IMG/VR virus record: IMGVR_UViG_3300042516_002675
Span: 1-48,570 of that record
Direction: 5' to 3' (one strand)
Origin: a virus
Length of the DNA stretch: 48,570 nucleotides
Position numbers and translations under genes: made by a program. Below, piece by piece: positions 28,686-42,969 of the stretch. Every line of letters starts with the position of its first letter. Positions within the stretch are counted from its first letter, which is position 1. The notes beneath the pieces are model-generated. The model had not been told where the DNA came from. It searched no databases and worked only from the letters and a program-made list of their open reading frames with translations.

Positions 28686-30101
28686 ATGGGTAAAAGCCTT
28701 ATGGAAACTGTGGCTGCACTGCCCATAGAAGAACGTCGTGCTGTATTAGCAAACGTTGATATGGACGCTCTGCAATGGGACTGGTCCTCTTGGGCCAGAC
28801 CAGAGCAGATGCCTCCAAATACAAAAGACTGGAGCATTTGGTTATATCTTGCAGGTCGTGGTGCTGGAAAAACTAGAAGTGCAGCCGAGTGGGTAAGAGA
28901 GAAAGCAAAATACACAAATGAAGGACAACTTCGTTTTGCTTTAGTTGCTCGTACTGCTGCAGACGTGCGAGATGTAATTGTTGAAGGTGAAAGCGGAATT
29001 ATTTCTGTATCACCACCTAGTGAAAAACCACATTACGAACCATCTAAACGAAGACTAACTTGGCCTAATGGAAACACAGCAACACTTTTTACTGCAGACG
29101 AACCAGACGGACTTCGTGGTCCTCAATGTCACTACGCATGGGCAGACGAATTAGCAGCATGGCGTCAAACCCCAGACAACGCTGGTATGACATCTTGGGA
29201 TAACTTGCGTGTATCTGCTCGTCTTGGTTCTAATCCACAAATTATTGCAACTACAACACCAAAACGTGTACCAGTTCTTTATAATTTAATTTCAGAAGCA
29301 GAAAAAACTGGAAGAGTAATTATCTCTAAAGGTTCTACACTAGATAATGCTGGTAACTTATCTGAAGCATATCTACAAGCAATTACTGGAGTTTACGAAG
29401 GAACTCGTCTAGCCCAACAAGAACTTTATGGTGAAATGCTTGATGACGTTGAAGGTGCTTTGTGGACTATTGAAATGATTGAATCTTCTCGTCAAGGAGT
29501 TCTTCCACCTCAAGCACCATTAAGAGTTATTGGCGTTGATCCATCAGTTGCTGAAAATCCAAGAGATGAGTGCGGAATTGTTGTTTGCGCTTCTACTGCA
29601 GATAGAGATTTATACAAACGTCATGCATGGATTTTAGAAGACGCTTCAATTCACGGCTCTCCTGAAGTGTGGGCTAATAAAGTAGTTGAGATGGCTCGTC
29701 GATGGGGCGCACCTGTTGTAGCTGAAGTAAATCAAGGTGGAGCACTTGTTCGTAATGCAATTAATGCGATTGATCCAAATGTTAAAGTTTTAGAAGTTCA
29801 TTCAAAATATGGAAAAGCACTTCGCGCAGAACCTATAGTTTTATCTTATGAACAGCAAAGAGTTCACCACATAGGTTACTTAGTTGATTTAGAATCTCAA
29901 ATGACTTCATGGATACCAGAAAATGCAAGTAAATCTCCAGACAGAGTAGACGCACTAGTTCATGCTCTCACTGCGTTATTAATTAAACCACCACAAGGAT
30001 TTATGGGTGGAAGAATTACTGCAAAATCACCAGCTGCCAGAAGAATTCCTAATTTTAGAAGTTCAACTGGCAGCCGCGGTGCAAGGATTATTAATCCTTA
30101 A
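28686..30101 (+). CDS. terL: Terminase large subunit
   Basis: The DNA-packaging motor: an ATPase domain with Walker A GRGAGKT (57-63), Walker B YAWADELA with D154-E155, and TTTPKR coupling motif (190-194), then an RNase H-like nuclease domain with GVDPS (D285), further acidic residues and DRVDALVHAL (D422). Length 471 aa is normal. Fully intact. It is the strongest phage hallmark here. Its stop lies directly against the stop of the leftward lysin gene (no gap). Confidence 0.97.
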   Translation: MGKSLMETVAALPIEERRAVLANVDMDALQWDWSSWARPEQMPPNTKDWSIWLYLAGRGAGKTRSAAEWVREKAKYTNEGQLRFALVARTAADVRDVIVEGESGIISVSPPSEKPHYEPSKRRLTWPNGNTATLFTADEPDGLRGPQCHYAWADELAAWRQTPDNAGMTSWDNLRVSARLGSNPQIIATTTPKRVPVLYNLISEAEKTGRVIISKGSTLDNAGNLSEAYLQAITGVYEGTRLAQQELYGEMLDDVEGALWTIEMIESSRQGVLPPQAPLRVIGVDPSVAENPRDECGIVVCASTADRDLYKRHAWILEDASIHGSPEVWANKVVEMARRWGAPVVAEVNQGGALVRNAINAIDPNVKVLEVHSKYGKALRAEPIVLSYEQQRVHHIGYLVDLESQMTSWIPENASKSPDRVDALVHALTALLIKPPQGFMGGRITAKSPAARRIPNFRSSTGSRGARIINP

Positions 30102-30761
30102 TTATTTTACGATTGCTTTCCAACTCTTTGGACCAATAACTCCATCTGGAGTACCCAAAGCTTTATTTGCTGCTTGAATTTTTTTAACAGCCTCGACAGC
30201 TTTAGCATCATAAGTAGTACCAGCACTAAGACCCAATGCTTTACGTAGTTCAGCAATGTGAGGACCCTTATCTCCAAGTTTTACTGGATTACCAGGGTAT
30301 GCTTTTGGATTTGCAACTGGAGCAGCGGCAACTGGAGCAGCGGCAACTGGAGCCGAACCTCCGCCACTTGCAAGAAGTTCTGCTGGATCAATTCCACCAC
30401 CACGAGTCCAAGTTGGTTTTGCTTGAGCCTCTAAGTGAAGATGAGGACCCGTAACATTTCCTTCTTTACCAACTTTTCCAACTTCTTGTCCACCTTTAAC
30501 GGTGTCACCTTTTTTAACAAATAACTCGCTCATATGAGCGTACATAACATAAAGTTTTCCGTGTTGAATTACAAGAGACTTACTTCCGTAAGCACTTCCC
30601 CAAATACCAGTTCCAATTACTTTGCCATCTCCAGCAGCATAAACAGGAGTTCCAACTGGAGCAGCAAAATCTACTCCTTCGTGGCGTCCTGTTGTCCACA
30701 TTTTTCCTGGTTTTGCAAAAGCAGTCGTGATTTTATAGTTTTTTGGTACAGGCCAGACCAT
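30102..30761 (-). CDS. M23 endopeptidase with peptidoglycan-binding domain (endolysin)
   Basis: A 219-aa two-domain enzyme. The N-terminal M23 domain has GRHEGVDFAAP (H27, D31), MYAHMSEL (H76) and GPHLHLE (H107, H109), the zinc and catalytic residues of lysostaphin-type peptidases that cut peptide cross-bridges. An Ala/Pro/Val linker (PVAAAPVAAAPVA) precedes a C-terminal peptidoglycan-binding domain (VKLGDKGPHIAELRKALG, then DGVIGPKSWKAI). No signal peptide, so release needs the holin. AAGGAAGG precedes the ATG. Confidence 0.93.
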   Translation of the reverse strand: MVWPVPKNYKITTAFAKPGKMWTTGRHEGVDFAAPVGTPVYAAGDGKVIGTGIWGSAYGSKSLVIQHGKLYVMYAHMSELFVKKGDTVKGGQEVGKVGKEGNVTGPHLHLEAQAKPTWTRGGGIDPAELLASGGGSAPVAAAPVAAAPVANPKAYPGNPVKLGDKGPHIAELRKALGLSAGTTYDAKAVEAVKKIQAANKALGTPDGVIGPKSWKAIVK

Positions 30762-30821
30762 TTATTACCTTCCTTAAAAATTAGATACCTATAAAATACC
30801 TTATTTTTTAAGAGGTGATTT

Positions 30822-33485
30822 TTAGTATTTGTTAAATGAAGCACTTCTTGTTAGATGAGACCAGTTTTCTTCAGGACTTCTAACTGCCCTTGGCTTTTGA
30901 GAAAGGTTATTTATAATTGCTTGACTACCATTTCCTACAACGTCAAAACCTCTTTCACGAAGTTTTTTGTCGAAAGCAATTTGTGTCATAGCCCTCTCAC
31001 CACGAGAATCACTCCAAATTTGGTAAGTACCATAAAGTTCTTTAATACTAACTACTGCTCCATCAACAGCATTAGTTTCCTCATCAAGGAACATACCAAT
31101 TCTGTCTTCAGTTTTACGATACATTTCTGATGCTTCTTTAACAGCAGTACACATTCCTAAAGCATCTCTAGAACTTGAACTAAGAATTTTTACAGCACCT
31201 TCAACAGCCCAAGCAAGGACTGCTGGCAAAGCACCCTCTGGACTAAAAATATATTCTTTTAGATCAGGGTCAGATGTTTCTGGCACCTTTGTTAAAGGTA
31301 TTGCTCTAATACGACGCCACATAGCATCATCATTGATAATTGGTCTGTGGTTAGTTGTAATCCAAAGCTTTGCTCTAGAAGAAAAACTGAAAGGTCTACC
31401 ACCAGGAGAACGAGCAGAAATTTCAGATGAACCAGTTAATTTTTTAACAGAGTTTTCTTTGAGTCTTTCTGAATCAGGTAATTCGTCGACCCAAATCATT
31501 CTTTTACCACGAAGTTCTGCCCAATGGTATAAATCAGAACTATTTGCTTTACCGTCTCCCTGAGCCAAAATTGTTGAATCAAAAGGAAAAGCATATTGAT
31601 CTGTACCTAAAGCTTTAACTATTGCTTCAACTAATGTATTTTTACCAGAGCCAGCAGGGCCATAAACTAAAAACATAACGTCGTACTTGCGAGAGCCAGT
31701 TAATGTATAACCAGCAGCGCGTTGGATCCAGTCTTGAAGTTCTTTATCTCCTCCAGTAGCAAAATCAATAAATTGTTCCCACCTAATATTTCTTATACCT
31801 GGGCTGTAAGAAACTGGAGCTCTTTTGCTGATGTACAAATCTGGACGACCTTTTAGAAGTTCTCCAGTTTTTAAATCTATAACTCCGTTTGCAACACCTA
31901 TCAAATTCTCATCAGAATCCCACTTTTCAACTGGAACCATAATTCTTGGATCAGAGTTAGCACTTTTAATTGAAGCGTCAATTCTTGCATTTGATTTAGA
32001 AGAGTGTGCAAATTTTATAATTTCCATTTGCTTATCGGTATTACTTTCGTAATTTTTAGTTTCTTGACTAATTATTGACGCTAAGTTTTTTGCTAGTTCT
32101 TGAACTCCAAGTGCTTCCTTGTCTGGTAACCAACAAGTTCCATCCCATTGAAACCAACCCAAACCTTCCGAGTAACGAATAATTTGACCAAAGGTATCTA
32201 TCAATCTACGACCATTACCAGTGTCTGTCATAGAACGACCACCTATTTCTCCACCGTCATTTTCAGATACAGCATCTGGATCTAAAGGAACATCCATGTT
32301 ATGTAGAGAAGTTGCAAATGAAATAGAGTCACCATTTTCAATAGACTCAGCAATTGACCCAGCAATAGTTCCTGGTAGAGCAGCATTAGTTGTTACTATC
32401 TGAGGTCTAACTACACCAGTTAAAGGTTGTAGAGATCTTTCTACAGTTTTAGTTTCAGTTCCTGAATTTTCAGATATTTTTCTTCCAGTAGTTTGTAACC
32501 ACTCAAGAGTTTTAGGTGCAATTTTTCCAATTATTGGATTAGCAGAAACAAAATCTATTGCTCTACGGACATGGTGAAGTAAACCGTTAGTTCCTTCTAA
32601 TGGAAGAGGAGGTCTAACTTTAGTGTGATTAAACTCCATCATTAAAACTTCAATAGCTTTTTTCTTTAGATCATCTTCTACTCCATATTTATTAGCAAGA
32701 GCACAAGTTAACTTGTAAATATCTACAGCACGAGAGCCTTCATCTATACCCTCTTTCATCATTCTTTCAATATCTACTCGATCTTTTTCGTAATCAAGAT
32801 CTCCAAATATTTCGTCCCAATCGGTGGTACCTAAAGAAGTTCTACTACCAATTTTTCTTGAACGTTTTCTGATTACAGATAGAAGTTCTTCTGGGGCCTC
32901 TGCCATTTCAATTTCCCAAGGGGCATGACCACTCTTCCAGTCGTAGCAATTCCCAGAAAAATGACGAGAAGGAGAGATAAGAACATATCCATTATGTTTA
33001 ATATCTACGCCTTTAAATCCAGCTTTAATTAAGTTTCCAACTAACTCTTCTGTTGGATCACACTTATAGAAAAGATGTCTACCTCTAACAATTTTTCCTT
33101 GAACGTTGTATTCACCAGTAAAGGCTTCTACTGTTGGAGGAAGTGCACCATCTACATAAGATTCAAATTTGTCAAAAGATTCAACGCCACCAGATCTAGG
33201 GTCAATGTCGATTACAAAAAAACCGCTAGGAGCACAGTAAACACCAATATTATTTTCTGGATTAGAGTTCCACCAATTTGATATTTGATTTACATCAGAC
33301 GTGGCTCGTGTATTCCACTGGTCAATACTTGGATGCTTTCCCATATCTTTTGGCTCAGCGTGAGGCTGACTACAAGTACATCTGCCATCAATAATTCCGT
33401 AGCACGGAAGAATTTTCCAATCTATGTTTGCATACCAAGTAGCAGCACTAGCTAGTCTTCCATTTGCATCTTTATGGTTACTCAT
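30822..33485 (-). CDS. Primase-polymerase and D5-type helicase fusion
   Basis: An 887-aa replication protein. N-terminal prim-pol domain (about 12-215): WKILPCYG, GVYCAPSGFFVIDIDP with metal-binding D93 and D95, and GRHLFYKC. A middle linker is followed by the D5/P4-type ATPase (about 440-830): the N-terminal D5 domain, Walker A GPAGSGKNT at about 608-616, WVDELP as Walker B, and WITTNHRP as sensor with MWRRIRAIPL. It would prime and unwind phage DNA. The D-x-D is present in the polymerase core. It overlaps the HTH gene by 4 nt (ATGA). Confidence 0.93.
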   Translation of the reverse strand: MSNHKDANGRLASAATWYANIDWKILPCYGIIDGRCTCSQPHAEPKDMGKHPSIDQWNTRATSDVNQISNWWNSNPENNIGVYCAPSGFFVIDIDPRSGGVESFDKFESYVDGALPPTVEAFTGEYNVQGKIVRGRHLFYKCDPTEELVGNLIKAGFKGVDIKHNGYVLISPSRHFSGNCYDWKSGHAPWEIEMAEAPEELLSVIRKRSRKIGSRTSLGTTDWDEIFGDLDYEKDRVDIERMMKEGIDEGSRAVDIYKLTCALANKYGVEDDLKKKAIEVLMMEFNHTKVRPPLPLEGTNGLLHHVRRAIDFVSANPIIGKIAPKTLEWLQTTGRKISENSGTETKTVERSLQPLTGVVRPQIVTTNAALPGTIAGSIAESIENGDSISFATSLHNMDVPLDPDAVSENDGGEIGGRSMTDTGNGRRLIDTFGQIIRYSEGLGWFQWDGTCWLPDKEALGVQELAKNLASIISQETKNYESNTDKQMEIIKFAHSSKSNARIDASIKSANSDPRIMVPVEKWDSDENLIGVANGVIDLKTGELLKGRPDLYISKRAPVSYSPGIRNIRWEQFIDFATGGDKELQDWIQRAAGYTLTGSRKYDVMFLVYGPAGSGKNTLVEAIVKALGTDQYAFPFDSTILAQGDGKANSSDLYHWAELRGKRMIWVDELPDSERLKENSVKKLTGSSEISARSPGGRPFSFSSRAKLWITTNHRPIINDDAMWRRIRAIPLTKVPETSDPDLKEYIFSPEGALPAVLAWAVEGAVKILSSSSRDALGMCTAVKEASEMYRKTEDRIGMFLDEETNAVDGAVVSIKELYGTYQIWSDSRGERAMTQIAFDKKLRERGFDVVGNGSQAIINNLSQKPRAVRSPEENWSHLTRSASFNKY

Positions 33486-33703
33486 TTTGTCTCCATTAAA
33501 GATTTAAAATTTTTGTTTTCTAGTAAAGAGTTAAACCAAACTTCTGCATCTTGCGGAAGAATATATGCTCTTGTTTTGTTTTTAGTTTTTATTGAAGCCG
33601 CTGGAAGTTCTCCTGAGCTAATTGCTCTATAAACCACATTTTGAGGTAAACCATAATGAAGAGCTATTGCCCTTGCACTAACCCTCTTTTGCGTGTCAAA
33701 CAC
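33482..33703 (-). CDS. Helix-turn-helix (excisionase-like) protein, GTG start
   Basis: A 73-aa protein with KRVSARAIALHYGLPQNVVYRAISSGELPAA, the winged HTH of small excisionase/MerR-type regulators. Coupled to the prim-pol gene by an ATGA overlap, so it may be a replication accessory or an autoregulator. Start is GTG at 33703 with GAGGG upstream. Confidence 0.8.
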   Translation of the reverse strand: MFDTQKRVSARAIALHYGLPQNVVYRAISSGELPAASIKTKNKTRAYILPQDAEVWFNSLLENKNFKSLMETK

Positions 33704-33864
33704 TTAGACCCTCTTTGTCATTTTGTTTAGTTTATTCAGTATGTTAAGAATTAAGAGTATACAAACTAAAGCTCATTTACAAGAACTAGAGTCGTATAAG
33801 CGAGTCGCGTGTTTCATGGTATATTTTATAGATATTAGTTATTTATAGTCAAGATTGGTATTAA

Positions 33865-34230
33865 GTGGATTTTATTATAAGCAACACTTGGTGGGAACCT
33901 GGCACAGTAGGTTTTGACATTGGTGATGCCACGGCAATCTTAGTTTTTATTATAACTTTTTATACTGTTGCTAGAGGGTTCTCGAGATGGTGGATGAGAC
34001 AACTTAGAAGCGTAATAAAAGAGGAAATTGGTGAAGCAACTGCCCCAATACACCCAAGCGCTAATGGAGGCCTAAGTCTTCCAGATGTAGCTAGAAAAGT
34101 AAATGAAATTGAAAACACTCTTAAGCACATTAAGTCAGAGAATCTAGAGCTAAAAGATTTATTAGTGACACACATTATAAAGAAAGAAACCGCAAAAGTT
34201 AAAAAAACTAAATCCAATAAATCAGCATAA
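33865..34230 (+). CDS. Small membrane protein with coiled-coil tail (121 aa)
   Basis: One hydrophobic segment at about residues 20-40 (DATAILVFIITFYTVARGF), then a basic and coiled-coil region (VNEIENTLKHIKSENLELKDLL) and a Lys-rich tail. GTG start at 33865. Unknown family; the layout resembles small phage membrane-linked scaffold or accessory proteins. Confidence 0.55.
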   Translation: MDFIISNTWWEPGTVGFDIGDATAILVFIITFYTVARGFSRWWMRQLRSVIKEEIGEATAPIHPSANGGLSLPDVARKVNEIENTLKHIKSENLELKDLLVTHIIKKETAKVKKTKSNKSA

Positions 34231-34307
34231 TCTGACCAAATAAGTCGAGTTTTAGAGCATTTTCTCTTTCCAAAACAGTTCCGACACGCTGTACTCAAAA
34301 TCTACTG

Positions 34308-34349
34308 AATAAGGGACTTATTGACTTACTTCTGTTAAATTTGTTAACT
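34308..34349 (+). promoter_or_regulatory. Promoter with overlapping palindrome before the HTH gene at 34393
   Basis: TTGACT (34321-34326) and TTAACT (34344-34349) are 17 nt apart. AATAAG-GGA-CTTATT (34308-34322) overlaps the -35 box, a likely operator position. Confidence 0.5.
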
Positions 34350-34392
34350 GAGAGATAACAAACATTACTACAACAGTAGAGAGGATCTTTCA

Positions 34393-34686
34393 ATGAGTCT
34401 TTCAGATAGATTTTCTGACATTGCTCCATCAGAATCAGGCTTACCTTGCGGAATTGCAAAAATATTAAAAGATATGCCAGATAAAGATGTAAAAGCATTA
34501 GAGGCAGTTCTAGCCGTTAAAACATCAGATTCTCGAAGAATCTCAAATAGACAAATTCAAAATGTTCTTTTAAGCGAGGGGTATGACATAGCCTATGCGT
34601 CTATCGCCCTACATAGAAGAAAACAATGCAGATGCTTTGTAGGTAAATCCACAAGATCTACACACTCAGAGGAAATTAATGTCTGA
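34393..34686 (+). CDS. HTH-type actinophage protein (97 aa)
   Basis: The product has GLPCGIAKILKDMPDKDVKAL near residue 16 and ISNRQIQNVLLSEGYDIAYASIALHRRKQCRC in the C-terminal half. I recall this pattern (LPCG-AKLL... ISN--I---L---G---A--SI--HR---CRC) from actinophage DNA-binding proteins. It overlaps the metallophosphoesterase start by 8 nt. Confidence 0.75.
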   Translation: MSLSDRFSDIAPSESGLPCGIAKILKDMPDKDVKALEAVLAVKTSDSRRISNRQIQNVLLSEGYDIAYASIALHRRKQCRCFVGKSTRSTHSEEINV

Positions 34687-35884
34687 CGAAACTCTTACAG
34701 AAAAATTTTACGCTTTAGTTAGTCCAGGTCCAAGCGTCTCTGACACAAAAGCAAGCAACACCCCAGAATCTTGGAAGCCAAGAATGGAAATAGATGATAG
34801 CGGTGGATTTTTAGTATCAACCCCAAGACCAGCAGGACAGACTCCAGACTCCGAACAACTACTTAAAGAGTTTGACTTAGATCCAAACACATGGTGCGTC
34901 ACATCTGTTAGAAGATCAAGGTGGCAAAAATTTGATGGCGAGTGGTTAGAAGCCTACAGATTAAATTTAATACCGTTAGTAAATAGAGAATCTTCTGATT
35001 TAGATGTAGAGGCTTTAGTAGATGAAATTAAAAAATGGAAACCTTCAAAAGGACAAAAACAAGAAACTGGAGAGTTAGCATACATATTTGCCCCCAGCGA
35101 TCAACAAATTGGTAAAAAATCTGGAGACGATGGAACAGCTGGATCTGTAAAAAGAATTTTAGAAACTACAGAAGGTGGAATACACAGACTTCAAGAATTA
35201 AGAAAAATTGGAAGAAAAATTGGGACGATAGTTCTGGCTCTTCCTGGGGATCACGTAGAAGGAAATGTTTCTCAACACGGAAGACTTCAAGGACAAGCAG
35301 CATCAGATTTAGGCATCACCGAGCAAACTAGAGTTGCCAGAAGACTTTTACTAGCACAAATCAAAGCATTTGCACCACTGTGTGAAAATTTAATTGTCCC
35401 AGTAGTTAATGGAAATCACGACGAATCTACTCGCCAAGTAACGGCTGACCCATCAGATGGATGGAATGTTGAGATTGCTAGTGCTGTACAAGATGCTTGC
35501 GCAGAAAACGAAAATTTATCTCATGTAGAGTTTAGATTTCCAGCAAAAGACACAAACACTGTTTCAGTAAATATTTGTGGAACAATGTTAGGCATTTTTC
35601 ATGGTCATCAAGCAGGAAGAGACGTTCTTAAGTACTTATCAGGACAAGCAGCGGGACAAACTCCAATCGGGGGTTGCGACGTGTGGATTTCTGGGCATTA
35701 TCATAATTTTAAAAGTATGGATATTGGATCTCGTTTTTGGGTGCAGGCCCCGACCACCGATCCTGGGTCCTCCTGGTTTCGTGAAAAAAGTGGTTTAGAA
35801 TCACCTCCAGGGGTATTAAGTATGGTAATAGGCTCTGGTCACGACCCTAGAAAAGACATAAGTATTATCGGAACGGTTAGATAG
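34679..35884 (+). CDS. Metallophosphoesterase (calcineurin-like)
   Basis: A 401-aa protein. After a variable N-terminal part, the core has PSDQQIGKKSG, LPGDHVEGN, VVNGNHDES (the GNHD motif), GIFHGHQAGR and WISGHYHN. These metal-binding motifs mark a calcineurin-type phosphoesterase; phage versions are often nucleases or act on nucleotides or proteins. The first motif has Gln at a position that is often His (D-x-H). It follows an HTH protein with which it overlaps by 8 nt. Confidence 0.85.
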   Translation: MSDETLTEKFYALVSPGPSVSDTKASNTPESWKPRMEIDDSGGFLVSTPRPAGQTPDSEQLLKEFDLDPNTWCVTSVRRSRWQKFDGEWLEAYRLNLIPLVNRESSDLDVEALVDEIKKWKPSKGQKQETGELAYIFAPSDQQIGKKSGDDGTAGSVKRILETTEGGIHRLQELRKIGRKIGTIVLALPGDHVEGNVSQHGRLQGQAASDLGITEQTRVARRLLLAQIKAFAPLCENLIVPVVNGNHDESTRQVTADPSDGWNVEIASAVQDACAENENLSHVEFRFPAKDTNTVSVNICGTMLGIFHGHQAGRDVLKYLSGQAAGQTPIGGCDVWISGHYHNFKSMDIGSRFWVQAPTTDPGSSWFREKSGLESPPGVLSMVIGSGHDPRKDISIIGTVR

Positions 35885-35949
35885 CTACACAAAAATGTGT
35901 ACTTAATCCAAATAATAGGTATAGAAACACCTGTAATATATAGATGGTC

Positions 35950-35990
35950 GAGAAAACTGATTGCACCTCAGTTGTTTTCTCATTTAATTT
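35950..35990 (+). terminator. Hairpin between the phosphoesterase and the first fibre gene
   Basis: GAGAAAAC (35950-35957) pairs with GTTTTCTC (35974-35981), with an inner TGA/TCA, followed by ATTTAATTTTT. A second small hairpin, TACAC/GTGTA, lies at 35887-35902. Either could stop the upstream transcript or mark the fibre operon. Confidence 0.5.
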
Positions 35991-36003
35991 TTATGGAGTG
36001 TAA

Positions 36004-40572
<4,569 letters not shown>

Positions 40573-40617
40573 CAAACTAAGTATAGAATTTAAATACACA
40601 AACAAAGGAGGTAAGTA

Positions 40618-41310
40618 ATGCCTATTGATTTTCCAAGTACACCTACAGTAAATGATACTTACACCTTTGGTACTCAAACTTATATTTGGAATGGAACCGC
40701 ATGGCGTCTAGTTCGTACTAGCGCCGTTGGACCAACAGGACCAACTGGTGCCCCAGGTTTAGATTCAACAGCAATTGGTTCAACAGGACCTACAGGACCG
40801 TTTGGACCTACTGGACCGACAGGACCTGCAAGTACAGTAACGGGACCAACAGGTGCAACTGGACCTGCAGGTACTTTTGGTTTTACTGCATGGACTACTT
40901 ACACACCAACATGGACTTCAAGTGGTGCTACACAGCCAGCAATAGGAAATGGAAGTATTACAGGAAGGTATGTCGCTTTAGGTGCAACTATTGTTGGTGA
41001 AATAAGAATGGTTGCTGGAACTGTTGGATTCAATAGAGGAACTGGTAAATATTTTTTCTCTCTACCAGCAACAGGTATTGCAGAAAACTATCAGCCAATG
41101 GGTCAAGTAGTTATTAGAGACGAGGGTCCAGGTTTAACATACTTTGGTACAGCAATTTTTAATGAAAATAATGATAGTAGAGTCGAGATGTGGGTTCATG
41201 GACAATCTTCTTCTTATGACGAAGGTTTCCCAGTAGCTTTTGATACACCATTTTTATTTAGTAGCAGTGATAGAATTCTTATCCATTTTCAATACGAAGC
41301 GACGGTATAG
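40618..41310 (+). CDS. Collagen-like fibre protein (230 aa)
   Basis: An N-terminal module ([13 protein letters not shown]...[11 protein letters not shown]) is shared with the next fibre gene and the one at 44128, probably an attachment or trimer head. A collagen stretch (about 40-80) and a C-terminal beta-rich domain of about 145 residues ([12 protein letters not shown]..., [13 protein letters not shown]) follow. AAAGGAGG lies before the ATG. Confidence 0.9.
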   Translation: MPIDFPSTPTVNDTYTFGTQTYIWNGTAWRLVRTSAVGPTGPTGAPGLDSTAIGSTGPTGPFGPTGPTGPASTVTGPTGATGPAGTFGFTAWTTYTPTWTSSGATQPAIGNGSITGRYVALGATIVGEIRMVAGTVGFNRGTGKYFFSLPATGIAENYQPMGQVVIRDEGPGLTYFGTAIFNENNDSRVEMWVHGQSSSYDEGFPVAFDTPFLFSSSDRILIHFQYEATV

Positions 41311-41313
41311 TAA

Positions 41314-42966
41314 ATGGCAATTAATTTTCCAGATACACCATCAGTAGCACAACAATTTACTTCAGGAATAAACACATGGGAATGGGATGGCGTTGCATGG
41401 CAACTTGTAGTTTCTGAAGTAGTAGGACCTACTGGTCCAACAGGTGCACAAGGTTCTGCTTCAAATGTTACGGGTCCTACAGGACCAACAGGTAATTTTA
41501 GTACATCCTCAGCAACTCCTCCAGCATCTCCAGATTTAGGTGATGCTTGGTTCAATGCTGAAACAGGTCAAATTTATGTTTATTATGACGGTTTTTGGGT
41601 TGAATCTGCTTCTAGCAACACAGGATTACCAGGACCAACTGGTCCGACTGGACCTCAAGGTGCTAATTCAACTGTAACAGGACCAACTGGTCCGATAGGT
41701 CAAACAGGTCCTACAGGTGCAAGAGGTCAAACAGGACCTCAAGGAAATACAGTAACTGGACCAACGGGACCAACTGGACCGCAAGGACCTACAGGACCGC
41801 AAGGATTAATAGGTATAACAGGTGAGAGAGGGTCAACTGGACCAAAGGGTGATAAAGGTGATACTGGAGATATAGGAGAGACAGGACCTTTAGGACCTAC
41901 GGGTGCTACTGGATCACAAGGACCGCAAGGACCTACGGGACCTAGAGGATTTATTGGACCTTCAGGACCACAAGGACCTACTGGTGCAAGTATTACAGGA
42001 CCTACGGGTGCAACAGGTGTAACAGGACCTACGGGACCTTCAGGTGGACCAACTGGACCTACAGGTGCAACAGGTCCGACTGGTGCTACAGGCTCACAAG
42101 GAGAGACAGGTCTTAGAGGTACAACTGGACCTACGGGACCGACTGGTGCGGCATCAACTACTCCAGGACCAACGGGTGCACAAGGACCCACGGGACCAAC
42201 TGGTGCAACAGGATTAACAGGAAGTGACTACGACAACACCACTTCTAGTACATCTAGAACTATGTCTTTAGGAAACTTATTATTTACAGTTAACTCTATA
42301 CGAGCTTATGCTGTAGGAAATAGAGTAAGAGTATTTGTCGTTGGTTCCCCAACTATTTACGTTGAAGGAACTATTTTAACTATAAGTTCTTTAGATATTT
42401 TAGTAAACGTAGATATAGTGAATGGATCTGGAACATTTTCTAGTTGGAAATTTGGTATTACTGGATCAGTAGGACCTACAGGACCAACGGGTGCAACGGG
42501 ACCTGCATCAACTGTAACAGGACCTACGGGGTCAACAGGACCTACAGGACCTTCGGGACCGCAAGGTGCTGCTTCAAATGTTACGGGTCCTACAGGTGCG
42601 CAAGGACCAACAGGACCAACTGGTGCAGCAAGTACAGTGCCTGGACCTCCTTTTTATAACTTAGAATTTTCTATAGCTACTGAAAACTACATATTGAGTG
42701 CAGTAGATATAGGTAAATTAGTTCAAATAGCTAAAAGTACTGCAGTAACTCTAACAATTCCAGCCGACTCAACGTACAGTTTTCCAGTGGGCACTCAAAT
42801 TTTAGTTAGTCAAAATGGATTAGGACAGATTACATTTACTGGAGCAGTAGGAGTAACTGTAAGATCTGAAGGAACAAGATTAAAAACTAAAGCCCAACAC
42901 GCTGTAGCCTCTTTAATTAAACTTTCATCAAACACATGGTTACTAAGTGGAAACTTAGTAGTATAA
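41314..42966 (+). CDS. Collagen-like fibre protein (550 aa)
   Basis: Same N-terminal module ([13 protein letters not shown]...[11 protein letters not shown]), a short GPTG run, a [20 protein letters not shown] module, then a long collagen stretch (with KGDKGDTGD and ERG-type variants) interrupted near 305-380, and a C-terminal beta-domain ([16 protein letters not shown]..., about 440-550) of a kind used as fibre tips. The 3-nt gap to the preceding gene suggests an operon. Confidence 0.9.
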   Translation: MAINFPDTPSVAQQFTSGINTWEWDGVAWQLVVSEVVGPTGPTGAQGSASNVTGPTGPTGNFSTSSATPPASPDLGDAWFNAETGQIYVYYDGFWVESASSNTGLPGPTGPTGPQGANSTVTGPTGPIGQTGPTGARGQTGPQGNTVTGPTGPTGPQGPTGPQGLIGITGERGSTGPKGDKGDTGDIGETGPLGPTGATGSQGPQGPTGPRGFIGPSGPQGPTGASITGPTGATGVTGPTGPSGGPTGPTGATGPTGATGSQGETGLRGTTGPTGPTGAASTTPGPTGAQGPTGPTGATGLTGSDYDNTTSSTSRTMSLGNLLFTVNSIRAYAVGNRVRVFVVGSPTIYVEGTILTISSLDILVNVDIVNGSGTFSSWKFGITGSVGPTGPTGATGPASTVTGPTGSTGPTGPSGPQGAASNVTGPTGAQGPTGPTGAASTVPGPPFYNLEFSIATENYILSAVDIGKLVQIAKSTAVTLTIPADSTYSFPVGTQILVSQNGLGQITFTGAVGVTVRSEGTRLKTKAQHAVASLIKLSSNTWLLSGNLVV

Positions 42967-42969
42967 ATA

